NCBI GenBank assembly: GCA_027080125.1
Contig: JALWSW010000137.1
Coordinates: forward strand, 1-5,038
DNA: 5,038 bases
Reading direction: 5' to 3'
Source of the DNA: Campylobacterales bacterium
GTDB taxonomy: Bacteria > Campylobacterota_A > Desulfurellia > JAADFJ01
Shown: one piece after another, positions 1-4,991 of the stretch
Position numbering within the stretch: position 1 is the stretch's first letter
How the letters are laid out: every line of letters starts with the position of its first letter
The notes under the pieces: generated by a model
The model's input: the letters and a program-made list of their open reading frames with translations, nothing else
The model's database searches: none
What the model was told of the DNA's origin: nothing
Made by a program: the position numbers and the translations under genes

Positions 1-6
1 GAAGAG

Positions 7-774
7 ATGAGGCTGTTTGAAACCGTTGAAAGCGTAGTCGTGAAAAGCGACAGGATAGAATACAAAAAAGAGCTTGTCGTTCAGGAAAAACCGTTTCATA
101 TATTGCTTAATGCGGTCGAAATTGCAATCTCTATGGTTTTGCCGGAAAAACTTGAGGAATTTGCCATCGGTTTTCTTTATGCGCAAGGTTATGTTGACAG
201 ATATAGTCAAATTGATTCTATAAGAGTATGCGAGGACGGTTCGATATTTGTATATGCCAAATCGATAGAGCAGGTCAATCCGGCTCGTTCTATAATAACA
301 TCGGGATGCTCCGGAGGAACCGTTTCTGAAGAGGTGATTGCCGGTATTAAAAAAAGAAATATTGTCGAATGCAAACTTAGCCTTGATGATTGCACCGAGC
401 TAATAAAGGAAACAACATTGAACGGGCTTGATTTGACAAACAAGACGCATGGCGTACATATCGCAGGATTTATGTCTGAGGGAAAACTGGTGGGATATGC
501 CGCAGATGTTGGAAGACATAATGCAGTGAATAAGATTATGGGGGAGCTTTTAATCAACGGAATTATTCCTGCGGGAGCACTTTACACAACAGGCAGATTG
601 ACCTCGGAGATGGTTGCATATACCGCCAGAATCGGTATACCGATTCTTATCAGCAGGAATGCACCTTCAACATTAGGTATTCAGATTGCAAAAAAATCGG
701 GCATAACACTCATCTCTTATGCAAGACCCGGTCGGCTTAACATATTCAACCGAGCAGATCGCATAATTTTTTAG
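7..774 (+). CDS. fdhD: formate dehydrogenase accessory sulfurtransferase FdhD
   Basis: A 255-residue protein of the FdhD family. In E. coli, FdhD takes sulfur from the cysteine desulfurase IscS and delivers it to the bis-MGD cofactor of formate dehydrogenase in the cytoplasm. Visible family marks are the N-terminal QEKPFHILLN segment (26-35), EFAIGFLYAQG (51-61), the loop TSGCSGG (99-105), the signature DVGRHNAVNKI (167-177), TGRLTSEMV (195-203), and a C-terminal YARPGRLNIF ending typical of the family. The sulfur-carrying loop has only one cysteine, C101; the position of the second Cys of the E. coli CxxC is glycine. Only six bases precede the ATG and the frame is open to the window edge. 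GAAGAG lies too close to the ATG to be a good ribosome site, so the true start may be upstream. Length and N-terminal fit are normal for the family. It converges on the molybdopterin/cytochrome gene run. Family assignment is secure. Confidence 0.95.
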   Translation: MRLFETVESVVVKSDRIEYKKELVVQEKPFHILLNAVEIAISMVLPEKLEEFAIGFLYAQGYVDRYSQIDSIRVCEDGSIFVYAKSIEQVNPARSIITSGCSGGTVSEEVIAGIKKRNIVECKLSLDDCTELIKETTLNGLDLTNKTHGVHIAGFMSEGKLVGYAADVGRHNAVNKIMGELLINGIIPAGALYTTGRLTSEMVAYTARIGIPILISRNAPSTLGIQIAKKSGITLISYARPGRLNIFNRADRIIF

Positions 775-809
775 CAGGCTGAAATATCGTCATTGTGCTT
801 GACTTTTTT
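775..809 (+). terminator. possible weak terminator after fdhD
   Basis: Directly after the fdhD stop codon, CAGGC (775-779) can pair with GCTTG (797-801) using one G-U pair. TGA (780-782) can extend the stem against TCA (790-792), leaving a four-base bulge. Six T residues follow at 804-809. The stem is short and bulged, so this is a tentative intrinsic terminator; termination could instead occur in the hairpin-rich region that follows. Confidence 0.3.
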
Positions 810-811
810 CC

Positions 812-924
812 GGCATTGCGTTCAGCACTTTTTAAGTGCTGGAGAAGCAATCTCAACGTTGAGACTGCCACGTGTCTTCTACGTTTGCAATGTAGAAAAA
901 CACTTTAGGTGACAAAACAGTGCC
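812..924 (+). ncRNA. candidate multi-arm structured RNA or hairpin cluster between convergent genes
   Basis: A run of inverted repeats fills most of the fdhD-cytochrome gap. GGCATTG (812-818) pairs with CAGTGCC (918-924) and closes a loop holding four hairpins. Arm 1 is CAGCACTT/AAGTGCTG (823-830 and 834-841, loop TTT). Arm 2 is built on the perfect palindrome TCTCAACGTTGAGA (851-864), extended by GCA/TGC across one mismatch (847-868). Arm 3 is TTCTACGTT/AATGTAGAA (877-885 and 889-897, loop TGC). Arm 4 is a weak four-pair hairpin (901-911). The two non-Watson-Crick positions (816/920 and 883/891) are G-U pairs if the plus strand is transcribed but A-C mismatches on the minus strand, which favours a plus-strand RNA. 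No long T-run follows the strong arms, so they are not ordinary terminators. I match it to no known RNA family. It could also be a folded 3' UTR of fdhD or a repeat element. Confidence 0.35.
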
Positions 925-942
925 TACAACAACTTACAACAA
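923..942. repeat. 10-bp imperfect tandem repeat
   Basis: CCTACAACAA (923-932) is followed at once by CTTACAACAA (933-942), with one mismatch. It lies at the edge of the hairpin cluster, downstream of the cytochrome gene on the minus strand. No function is apparent. Confidence 0.5.
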
Positions 943-973
943 TAAATATTTCTGTTTTAAAGAGCGTTCTTGG

Positions 974-1696
974 CTATTTATGAATACTTGAAATATATGC
1001 GTTAAGAGCTGTAAGTTTGGGGTCGTCCCATACCAACGCTTTGCCTTTCAGAGCCATTTGAATACAAAAATTGATTGTCTGATCCAGCGACAGAACCTTT
1101 TTTGCCATCATAAAGTAGTGAGGGTATGGCTTTCTGTTTATAAAATTCATCGCTCCCATGGGACCTTTTTTCTCCGATTTACCCATATTGATATGGCAGG
1201 AGTTGCACGATCTTCCATTTGTTCCCAGCGAGCTTTCTTTAAATAGACGTCTGCCCATTGCGATTGCGGTTTTTCTGCTTCTAAGAATAGTAGTAGAAAC
1301 GCTTTTTGCCATAGCTTTACCTTTTTTCATGCCTTGCATTTGCATTTTCTGCATCCCGCTTTTCATACCGCTTGTTTTTTTACTTTCCTTTTTCTCTTCC
1401 TGCTCATCTTTTACATTTGCAAGCGAGGCAAGATAATTGCCAATTGCATCAGCATCGGCTTTTGTTATGCTGCCTTTGAGTGAAATCATCATAGGAACCT
1501 TATTAATTGCCCCTATAACATCCTCTGCATCTTTGCCTTGAATATTAGGTCCTACTCCGCCGGTTGCATTGGCGCCATGACATGCGGCACAGTTTGTCTG
1601 GAACAGGGCTTTGCCATCGGCTGCATTTGCCTGAGAAGCAAAACCGGCAAAACCTAATACCGCTGCAATTGCAACAAAACTAAAAATCTTCTTCAT
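974..1696 (-). CDS. periplasmic dihaem cytochrome c with Met/Lys-rich linker
   Basis: A 240-residue exported cytochrome with two haem c sites, likely an electron carrier or small oxidoreductase subunit in the periplasm. The start at 1696 is set by GGAGGT (1701-1706) five bases upstream; the frame is open 17 codons further but without a ribosome site. A Sec signal peptide (residues 1-25) ends in ANA. Domain 1 (26-92) is a class I small cytochrome with CAACH (36-40) and a likely distal Met at 69 or 70 in VPMM. Residues 95-131 form a highly charged linker, EEKKESKK followed by a Met/Lys-rich stretch with Met at 111, 115, 118, 120, 123 and 129. Domain 2 (about 132-240) carries CNSCH (164-168) preceded by GTNGRS. 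It resembles haem domains of the TsdA/SoxA-like type, with INFCIQMALKG (208-218) near the end supplying Cys211 or Met214 as a possible sixth ligand. Domain 1 is almost identical to the neighbouring small cytochrome. The substrate or partner is unknown. Confidence 0.88.
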   Translation of the reverse strand: MKKIFSFVAIAAVLGFAGFASQANAADGKALFQTNCAACHGANATGGVGPNIQGKDAEDVIGAINKVPMMISLKGSITKADADAIGNYLASLANVKDEQEEKKESKKTSGMKSGMQKMQMQGMKKGKAMAKSVSTTILRSRKTAIAMGRRLFKESSLGTNGRSCNSCHINMGKSEKKGPMGAMNFINRKPYPHYFMMAKKVLSLDQTINFCIQMALKGKALVWDDPKLTALNAYISSIHK

Positions 1697-1706
1697 AAAA
1701 ACCTCC
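1518..1706 (-). repeat. 189-bp perfect direct repeat, copy 1 (cytochrome 5' end)
   Basis: This segment is identical, base for base, to 1911-2099. It covers the ribosome binding site, start codon, signal peptide and first 59 codons of the dihaem cytochrome. Identity stops sharply: over 1441-1517 my hand count gives about 75% identity to the matching part of the other gene, and the bases beyond 1706 differ. Confidence 0.95.
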
Positions 1707-1710
1707 GTTA

Positions 1711-1723
1711 ATGCCAGCGGCAT
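1711..1723 (-). promoter_or_regulatory. small hairpin just upstream of the dihaem cytochrome ribosome site
   Basis: ATGCC (minus strand) pairs with GGCAT across a three-base loop, giving a five-pair hairpin four bases before the GGAGG of the dihaem cytochrome gene. It could affect ribosome access or transcript processing and stability. This is inference from position only, and a stem this short can occur by chance. Confidence 0.3.
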
Positions 1724-1731
1724 CCAACCAA

Positions 1732-1791
1732 AAAGACAATGAGCCACACCTTAAATTTCGAAAAACTTTTGCCGGCAGACTCATTGTCTTT
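1732..1791 (-). terminator. 12-bp inverted repeat with T-run between the two cytochrome genes
   Basis: AAAGACAATGAG (1732-1743) is the exact reverse complement of CTCATTGTCTTT (1780-1791), with a 36-base spacer that includes GCCGGC. Read on the minus strand it lies 13 bases after the small cytochrome stop. The second arm runs into a five-T tract (1731-1735 region), as in an intrinsic terminator, though the loop is long and the stem AT-rich. It may end or attenuate transcription after the small cytochrome gene so that the dihaem gene is read less, or protect the 3' end. On the plus strand the second arm is also followed by T-rich sequence, so the element could act both ways. Confidence 0.5.
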
Positions 1792-1804
1792 ATATAGTTA
1801 TTCT

Positions 1805-2089
1805 TTATTTTTTAAGCGATTTCAAATAGTCGCCAATCGCTTTTGCATCAGCTTTTGTAATGGTTCCTTTCAATCCTGCCATCATAGGAACCTTATTGAT
1901 TGCCTCTGTCACATCCTCTGCATCTTTGCCTTGAATATTAGGTCCTACTCCGCCGGTTGCATTGGCGCCATGACATGCGGCACAGTTTGTCTGGAACAGG
2001 GCTTTGCCATCGGCTGCATTTGCCTGAGAAGCAAAACCGGCAAAACCTAATACCGCTGCAATTGCAACAAAACTAAAAATCTTCTTCAT
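1805..2089 (-). CDS. small monohaem class I cytochrome c (c553-like)
   Basis: A 94-residue periplasmic cytochrome c, a small soluble electron shuttle of the c553/c6 type. The Sec signal peptide (1-25, ending ANA) leaves a mature protein of about 69 residues. Haem is bound by CAACH (36-40), with the usual GxxxxGGVGPN segment after it and a distal Met at 69 or 70 in VPMM. The C terminus ends in the typical last helix, AIGDYLKSLKK. The start at 2089 is chosen because GGAGGT (2094-2099) lies five bases upstream; an in-frame ATG at 2101 overlaps that ribosome site and is unlikely. The gene begins 27 bases after the thioredoxin-like gene, so it is probably cotranscribed with it. Its first 59 codons are identical at nucleotide level to those of the downstream dihaem cytochrome. 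The redox partner is unknown. Confidence 0.92.
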   Translation of the reverse strand: MKKIFSFVAIAAVLGFAGFASQANAADGKALFQTNCAACHGANATGGVGPNIQGKDAEDVTEAINKVPMMAGLKGTITKADAKAIGDYLKSLKK

Positions 2090-2099
2090 AAAAACCTCC
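1911..2099 (-). repeat. 189-bp perfect direct repeat, copy 2 (cytochrome 5' end)
   Basis: Identical to 1518-1706 at an offset of 393 bases. It spans the ribosome binding site through codon 59 of the small cytochrome. Base 2100 and base 1910 are the first differences on either side. Confidence 0.95.
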
Positions 2100-2116
2100 A
2101 ATTTTTTTGTTCAAGA

Positions 2117-2428
2117 TTAAATATAGCGCTTTATTTGAAAAAGTATAGTATCAAATGTCAGTTGACCGATAGCATTCCAAGCCTCTTTCCCGTTTCTAAA
2201 AAGAATCATAGTTGGTGTATTTACTATATCATATCTGTCGCAAATATCAGGATATTCAACGATATTAATTTTTGCAAACTTAAGATCTTTTAGAAGATGT
2301 GAAAGCTTTTCGATAACGGGATTCATAAGTTCGCAACTCTCGCACGGCACGGCATAAAAATAAACAAATATCAGCTTTTTCTCGGCTATCCTTTTGTCTA
2401 TTTTTTTGTTGTCAAGCTCTTCCATCAT
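2117..2428 (-). CDS. thioredoxin-like protein with CESC active site
   Basis: A 103-residue single-domain protein with a thioredoxin fold, probably cytoplasmic because no signal peptide or membrane segment is seen. LIFVYFYAVPCESC places the redox pair at C29 and C32, CESC in place of the usual CGPC and without the preceding Trp. The cis-proline is P72 in NTPTMILF, and FRNGKE follows as in thioredoxins. A third cysteine is at C63. It would catalyse thiol-disulfide exchange or reductase delivery to an unknown partner. Its ATG overlaps the moaE stop codon (ATGA, 2425-2428), and GGAG inside the end of moaE lies five bases upstream, so translation is coupled; a second ATG follows directly. Coupling to moaE hints at a role in sulfur or redox handling near molybdopterin synthase, or in cytochrome maturation given the haem genes downstream. 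Both are inference. Confidence 0.85.
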   Translation of the reverse strand: MMEELDNKKIDKRIAEKKLIFVYFYAVPCESCELMNPVIEKLSHLLKDLKFAKINIVEYPDICDRYDIVNTPTMILFRNGKEAWNAIGQLTFDTILFQIKRYI

Positions 2429-2862
2429 TTCATCTCCATTGTATATTCGGATTTTCCAAAAGCAACCGTTCCGTCATCAAAACTTTCACGTTTCCAGATC
2501 GGGACCGATTGTTTGATGGTATCTATAATAAATCTTGAAGCCTCATACGCCTCTTTTCTGTGTGCAGCGGACACTGCAATAATAACGGAGATATCGCCCA
2601 GTTCGAGCTTGCCATATCTGTGCACGACTCTTACCATAGAGATATTCCAGCGTTTTCTGGCATTTTCGGCAATCTTCTCAAGTTGAACAGATGCCATCTT
2701 TTCATAACATTCATATTCTATGGATAAAACCTTTTTATTGTCGGTATAATCTCTTACGGTTCCGGCAAATATAAGCACTGCCCCTGCTGAAACAGTTCTT
2801 ACCTCATCATAGATTTTGGCTATATCGGAAGAGTCTAATTTTTTCTTTGTAAGTTCAATCAT
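2425..2862 (-). CDS. moaE: molybdopterin synthase catalytic (large) subunit MoaE
   Basis: A 145-residue MoaE. With thiocarboxylated MoaD it forms the molybdopterin synthase heterotetramer, which inserts the two dithiolene sulfurs into precursor Z (cPMP) in the cytoplasm. Recognisable parts are GAVLIFAGTVRDYT (27-40), SIEYECYEKMA (47-57), VVHRYGKLELGD (79-90), SAAHRKEAYEASR (98-110) and the active-site segment DTIKQSVPIWKRE (114-126). In that segment K117 and K124 match the catalytic lysines K119 and K126 of E. coli. Length is normal. The ATG at 2862 has no strong ribosome site. It overlaps the thioredoxin-like gene by ATGA and lies 49 bases after the TroA-like gene. Its partner moaD is two genes upstream, separated by the metal-binding protein gene. 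Confidence 0.96.
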   Translation of the reverse strand: MIELTKKKLDSSDIAKIYDEVRTVSAGAVLIFAGTVRDYTDNKKVLSIEYECYEKMASVQLEKIAENARKRWNISMVRVVHRYGKLELGDISVIIAVSAAHRKEAYEASRFIIDTIKQSVPIWKRESFDDGTVAFGKSEYTMEMK

Positions 2863-2875
2863 ATTCTATTGCTTA

Positions 2876-2903
2876 ATTTTACCGGAATTCTGATATTTTA
2901 CAA
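2876..2903 (-). promoter_or_regulatory. possible sigma-70-like promoter before moaE
   Basis: On the minus strand TTGTAA (2898-2903) and TAAAAT (2876-2881) are 16 bases apart in the gap between the TroA-like gene and moaE. A start about seven bases after the -10 box would give a leader of only a few bases before the moaE ATG. The region is AT-rich, so a chance match is quite possible. Confidence 0.25.
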
Positions 2904-2911
2904 CATTTTTT

Positions 2912-3745
2912 TCAGTTTTCCAGTGCTTTCAAAATAATCGATGCATTGTTATATATCATAGATTTGTAGCTTGCCAGTCCGTACCCGAGGGGATTAAGTC
3001 TGTATATTTTAAGTCCGTAATCCTCAGAAAATATTCTGTACGGTTCAAGCGAACTTGTTGCGTGAATGAACAAAACGCGAATATTTTTTTCTCTGATTAT
3101 CTTTGAGAGATTATAAAGTTGCCTGAATCCTATCTTTGTTTTACTCCCGTTATTTTCTATATGAGCTGAAAGCATCAGATTGTATTCTCTTGCAAAATAA
3201 TCGAACGCCCTCTCCTCGGTCATAAATGGAATATGCTCGATATCTTTCAAAACCTGCCTTAGCTTTTTATCAATTTCTGTGAGATTTTGTCTAAAAATTT
3301 TTACCTTCTTCATATCGACAAACAGGGAATGTCGCTTTGCCAAGATGTCAACAATGCGGGTAACCAGATAGTCTCTTACAATTATTGGATCAAGCCATAT
3401 GTGAGGATTTGCAAGTGTCATATTGTCTATTTTGTGCTTTCCTATAAGCTTTTGATAATCATTTCCAAGCTCAATTATGTTTTTGTATTTTATTTCTTTC
3501 TCAAGACCCAGACCTATCTCAAGACAGATTGTCGAAGCATCGATTATCATTCTGTCTTTTGGTGTAAAAATGTAATCGTGAGGATCTTTCCATTGAGGCA
3601 CAACAGTTTTTATATTTAGCATATTTCTGTTAATTAGCTCTTTTACAATCAGATAAAGCGGCCAGATGCTCAGGCAAACGGTTTGGACAGGCAGGATACC
3701 TGCTGCTGCCAGAGCCATTCCTTTCAAAAATTCTCTTCGACGCAC
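2912..3745 (-). CDS. TroA/PsaA-like metal-binding substrate-binding protein (orphan)
   Basis: A 277-residue protein of the cluster A-I metal-binding family (ZnuA/TroA/PsaA), which normally hands Zn, Mn or Fe to an ABC permease. The start is a GTG at 3745. It keeps an RRREFLKG twin-arginine-like motif (residues 2-9) and a short hydrophobic stretch (10-23), so export by Tat is plausible. Family marks are SIWPLYLIVKEL (26-37), KDPHDYIFTPKD (53-64), NPHIWLDP (113-120), TEERAFDYFAREYNL (176-190) and ASYKSMIYNNASIILKAL near the end. By alignment from memory to PsaA (His, His, Glu, Asp) the ligands are H56, H115 and E178; the fourth Asp is replaced by N251 in RLNPLG. No His-rich loop is present. No permease or ATPase gene is in the window. 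It sits between moaD and moaE with 62- and 49-base gaps and a weak ribosome site. The metal and role are unknown. Confidence 0.85.
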   Translation of the reverse strand: MRRREFLKGMALAAAGILPVQTVCLSIWPLYLIVKELINRNMLNIKTVVPQWKDPHDYIFTPKDRMIIDASTICLEIGLGLEKEIKYKNIIELGNDYQKLIGKHKIDNMTLANPHIWLDPIIVRDYLVTRIVDILAKRHSLFVDMKKVKIFRQNLTEIDKKLRQVLKDIEHIPFMTEERAFDYFAREYNLMLSAHIENNGSKTKIGFRQLYNLSKIIREKNIRVLFIHATSSLEPYRIFSEDYGLKIYRLNPLGYGLASYKSMIYNNASIILKALEN

Positions 3746-3788
3746 ATTTTTACCAGTGAATTAATGATAAGTCGGTTTTGCTTATGCT

Positions 3789-3802
3789 GCTATGCAGATA
3801 GC
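3789..3802. repeat. small hairpin between moaD and the TroA-like gene
   Basis: GCTAT (3789-3793) pairs with ATAGC (3798-3802) around a four-base loop, just after the moaD stop on the minus strand. No T-run follows, so it is not a convincing terminator. It may mark an intercistronic processing or stability site. The rest of this 62-base gap shows nothing clear. Confidence 0.35.
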
Positions 3803-3807
3803 GCAAA

Positions 3808-4059
3808 TTAACCTCCGCTAACCGGAAGAATAAAAGCAACCTCATCGCCATTTTTAAGCGTCTTATTGGTAAAATACTCGTAGTTGACCGCAATCCTTGA
3901 ATTTTTAAAATATTGCCCTGCGGAAGGATATTTTTCCGAAAGCAGCAGTTTCAAATTATCGGTATCGATAGGACTTTCAAAATCGATTGTTTCCGAATCG
4001 ATGCCAACTATATCTTTGATTGCCGCAAAATAAAAAACCTTAATCTTCATCTTAATCAT
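3808..4059 (-). CDS. moaD: molybdopterin synthase sulfur carrier subunit MoaD
   Basis: An 83-residue ubiquitin-like protein of the MoaD/ThiS type. Its C-terminal glycine is adenylated by MoeB and thiocarboxylated, then donates sulfur within molybdopterin synthase. The start MKIKVFYFAAIKDIVG, the NYEY segment (59-62), LKNGDEVAFILPVSGG and the terminal double Gly (82-83) identify it. Two starts are possible: ATG 4059, which overlaps the radical SAM stop as ATGA, or ATG 4050, which gives the more usual MKIKV beginning. Neither has a strong ribosome site, which fits translational coupling to the gene before it. Length is normal for the family. Its catalytic partner moaE is encoded downstream in the same run. 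Confidence 0.95.
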   Translation of the reverse strand: MIKMKIKVFYFAAIKDIVGIDSETIDFESPIDTDNLKLLLSEKYPSAGQYFKNSRIAVNYEYFTNKTLKNGDEVAFILPVSGG

Positions 4060-4991
4060 CCAGTATAAAACCGTTTATTGCCGAAATTCCTTTTTTTGAG
4101 CTTTCCTTCTTTTATAAGTTCTATAACCATTCTATCCAAATTATCGCTTTTTCCGTAAATTTCAATGATATCTTCTTTTGTAAGCGGACGCATCTTGCAG
4201 CTTTTCACAAGCAGCTCTGCCGAAACTTTTTTTTGCTCCGACTTGCCCTCAAAATCACCGATTATCTCAACCGGATAATTTAGATAGTCTTTTAAAATAG
4301 CTGCAATTTCCTCCAATCTCTCATAGGAAACCGGATTTGCCTCGGATGCAGGCGGTCTTATGATGGTGCCAAGTTGAAGTTTTTGAGCTTTTAACGTTGA
4401 TGCCCACCTGCCAAGATTGCAGATAGAAAAATCGCTATCGTTTATTCCTTCCACTATCAAAACCTCAAGCCATAATCTTCCCTGATAAATGTATGAAAAC
4501 TCTTTAATCCCGGATAAAATCGTTTTGAGTTCAATCTTCTTGTCAGGTCTGTCAACCTTATAAAAATCCTTTTCATCCACGCTGTCAACAGAGGGAATAA
4601 CTATATCTGCTTCAAGCAAAGCTTTTTTTACCCGGTTGCTCCAGAGAAGCGAACCGTTTGTCAGCACGGCAACCGGAATGTTAGTCAGTTTTTTGATGGA
4701 GCTAATCAGCTTGCCTATTGAGCTGTTTAATGTCGGTTCTCCTGCGCCTGTAAGTGTAATTACATTGATTTTGACGCCCGAGTTTATAAAATCTTTTATT
4801 TCATCTATAATTTTATCAGGCAAGATATAGTTTTTTCTTTCTGTTGTCGTGGCAGTTGTTGCTCCTACCTCGCAATAGAGACAATCGTAGCTGCATATCT
4901 TATGCGGAACAAGATTTACCCCCAGCGATCTGCCAAGTCTTCTTGAGGGTATAGGTCCGAACAGATATTTGTAACCCTTTTCTTTCATCAT
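4056..4991 (-). CDS. radical SAM protein, COG0731 (Fe-S oxidoreductase) family
   Basis: A radical SAM enzyme of about 311 residues. Positions below count from the further TTG at 5018, which would give 320 residues. YKYLFGPIPSRRLGRSLGVNL (17-36) is the family's N-terminal hallmark. The 4Fe-4S cluster motif CSYDCLYC is at C42, C46 and C49, followed by TGAGEPTLN (90-98, SAM binding), VLTNGSLL (118-125), DRPDK (156-160), WLEVLIVEGIND (183-194) and TIIRPPASEANPVS (218-231). The last 45 residues, from RPLTKEDI, look like a small winged-helix domain. It is not MoaA: the second cluster motif and the C-terminal GG of MoaA are absent. The reaction of this family is not known to me. ATG 4991 is preferred because the conserved region begins close after it and a palindromic promoter lies just before; no ribosome site is visible for 4991, 4988 or 5018. 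The stop overlaps moaD (ATGA). Confidence 0.85.
   Translation of the reverse strand: MMKEKGYKYLFGPIPSRRLGRSLGVNLVPHKICSYDCLYCEVGATTATTTERKNYILPDKIIDEIKDFINSGVKINVITLTGAGEPTLNSSIGKLISSIKKLTNIPVAVLTNGSLLWSNRVKKALLEADIVIPSVDSVDEKDFYKVDRPDKKIELKTILSGIKEFSYIYQGRLWLEVLIVEGINDSDFSICNLGRWASTLKAQKLQLGTIIRPPASEANPVSYERLEEIAAILKDYLNYPVEIIGDFEGKSEQKKVSAELLVKSCKMRPLTKEDIIEIYGKSDNLDRMVIELIKEGKLKKRNFGNKRFYTG

Noticed and set aside
207..557. A 116-residue minus-strand open frame opposite fdhD
   Set aside because: Lies fully inside the well-supported fdhD gene on the other strand and shows no family features.
812..924. A tRNA (including tRNA-Sec) suggested by the seven-pair closing stem and arms
   Set aside because: There is no TTCRA T-loop, no recognisable anticodon arm and no CCA-type end. 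The length and arm sizes do not fit.
812..924. An integron attC site or a molybdenum-cofactor riboswitch
   Set aside because: No GTTRRRY/RYYYAAC core pair and not a single long hairpin, so not attC. The element lies downstream of genes on both strands and does not resemble the moco leader I remember, so a riboswitch is not supported.
1058..1436. Two overlapping plus-strand open frames opposite the dihaem cytochrome
   Set aside because: Both are shadows of the cytochrome coding strand; the hydrophobic run in one is the complement of the Lys/Glu/Met-rich linker.
1697..1747. A 17-residue N-terminal extension of the dihaem cytochrome from an ATG at 1747
   Set aside because: The extension has no ribosome site and would place the signal peptide internally, while GGAGGT is ideally placed for the ATG at 1696.
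1739..2050. A 103-residue plus-strand open frame opposite the small cytochrome
   Set aside because: It is antisense to a clear cytochrome gene, has no ribosome site and no recognisable domain; its length follows from the codon use of the real gene.
974..2099. An insertion sequence or transposon as the cause of the 189-bp repeat
   Set aside because: The repeat is a direct copy of coding sequence with its ribosome site; no transposase, terminal inverted repeats or target duplications are seen.
3287..3619. A 110-residue plus-strand open frame opposite the TroA-like gene
   Set aside because: Antisense to a clear family member, with low-complexity Tyr/Phe-rich translation and no domain.
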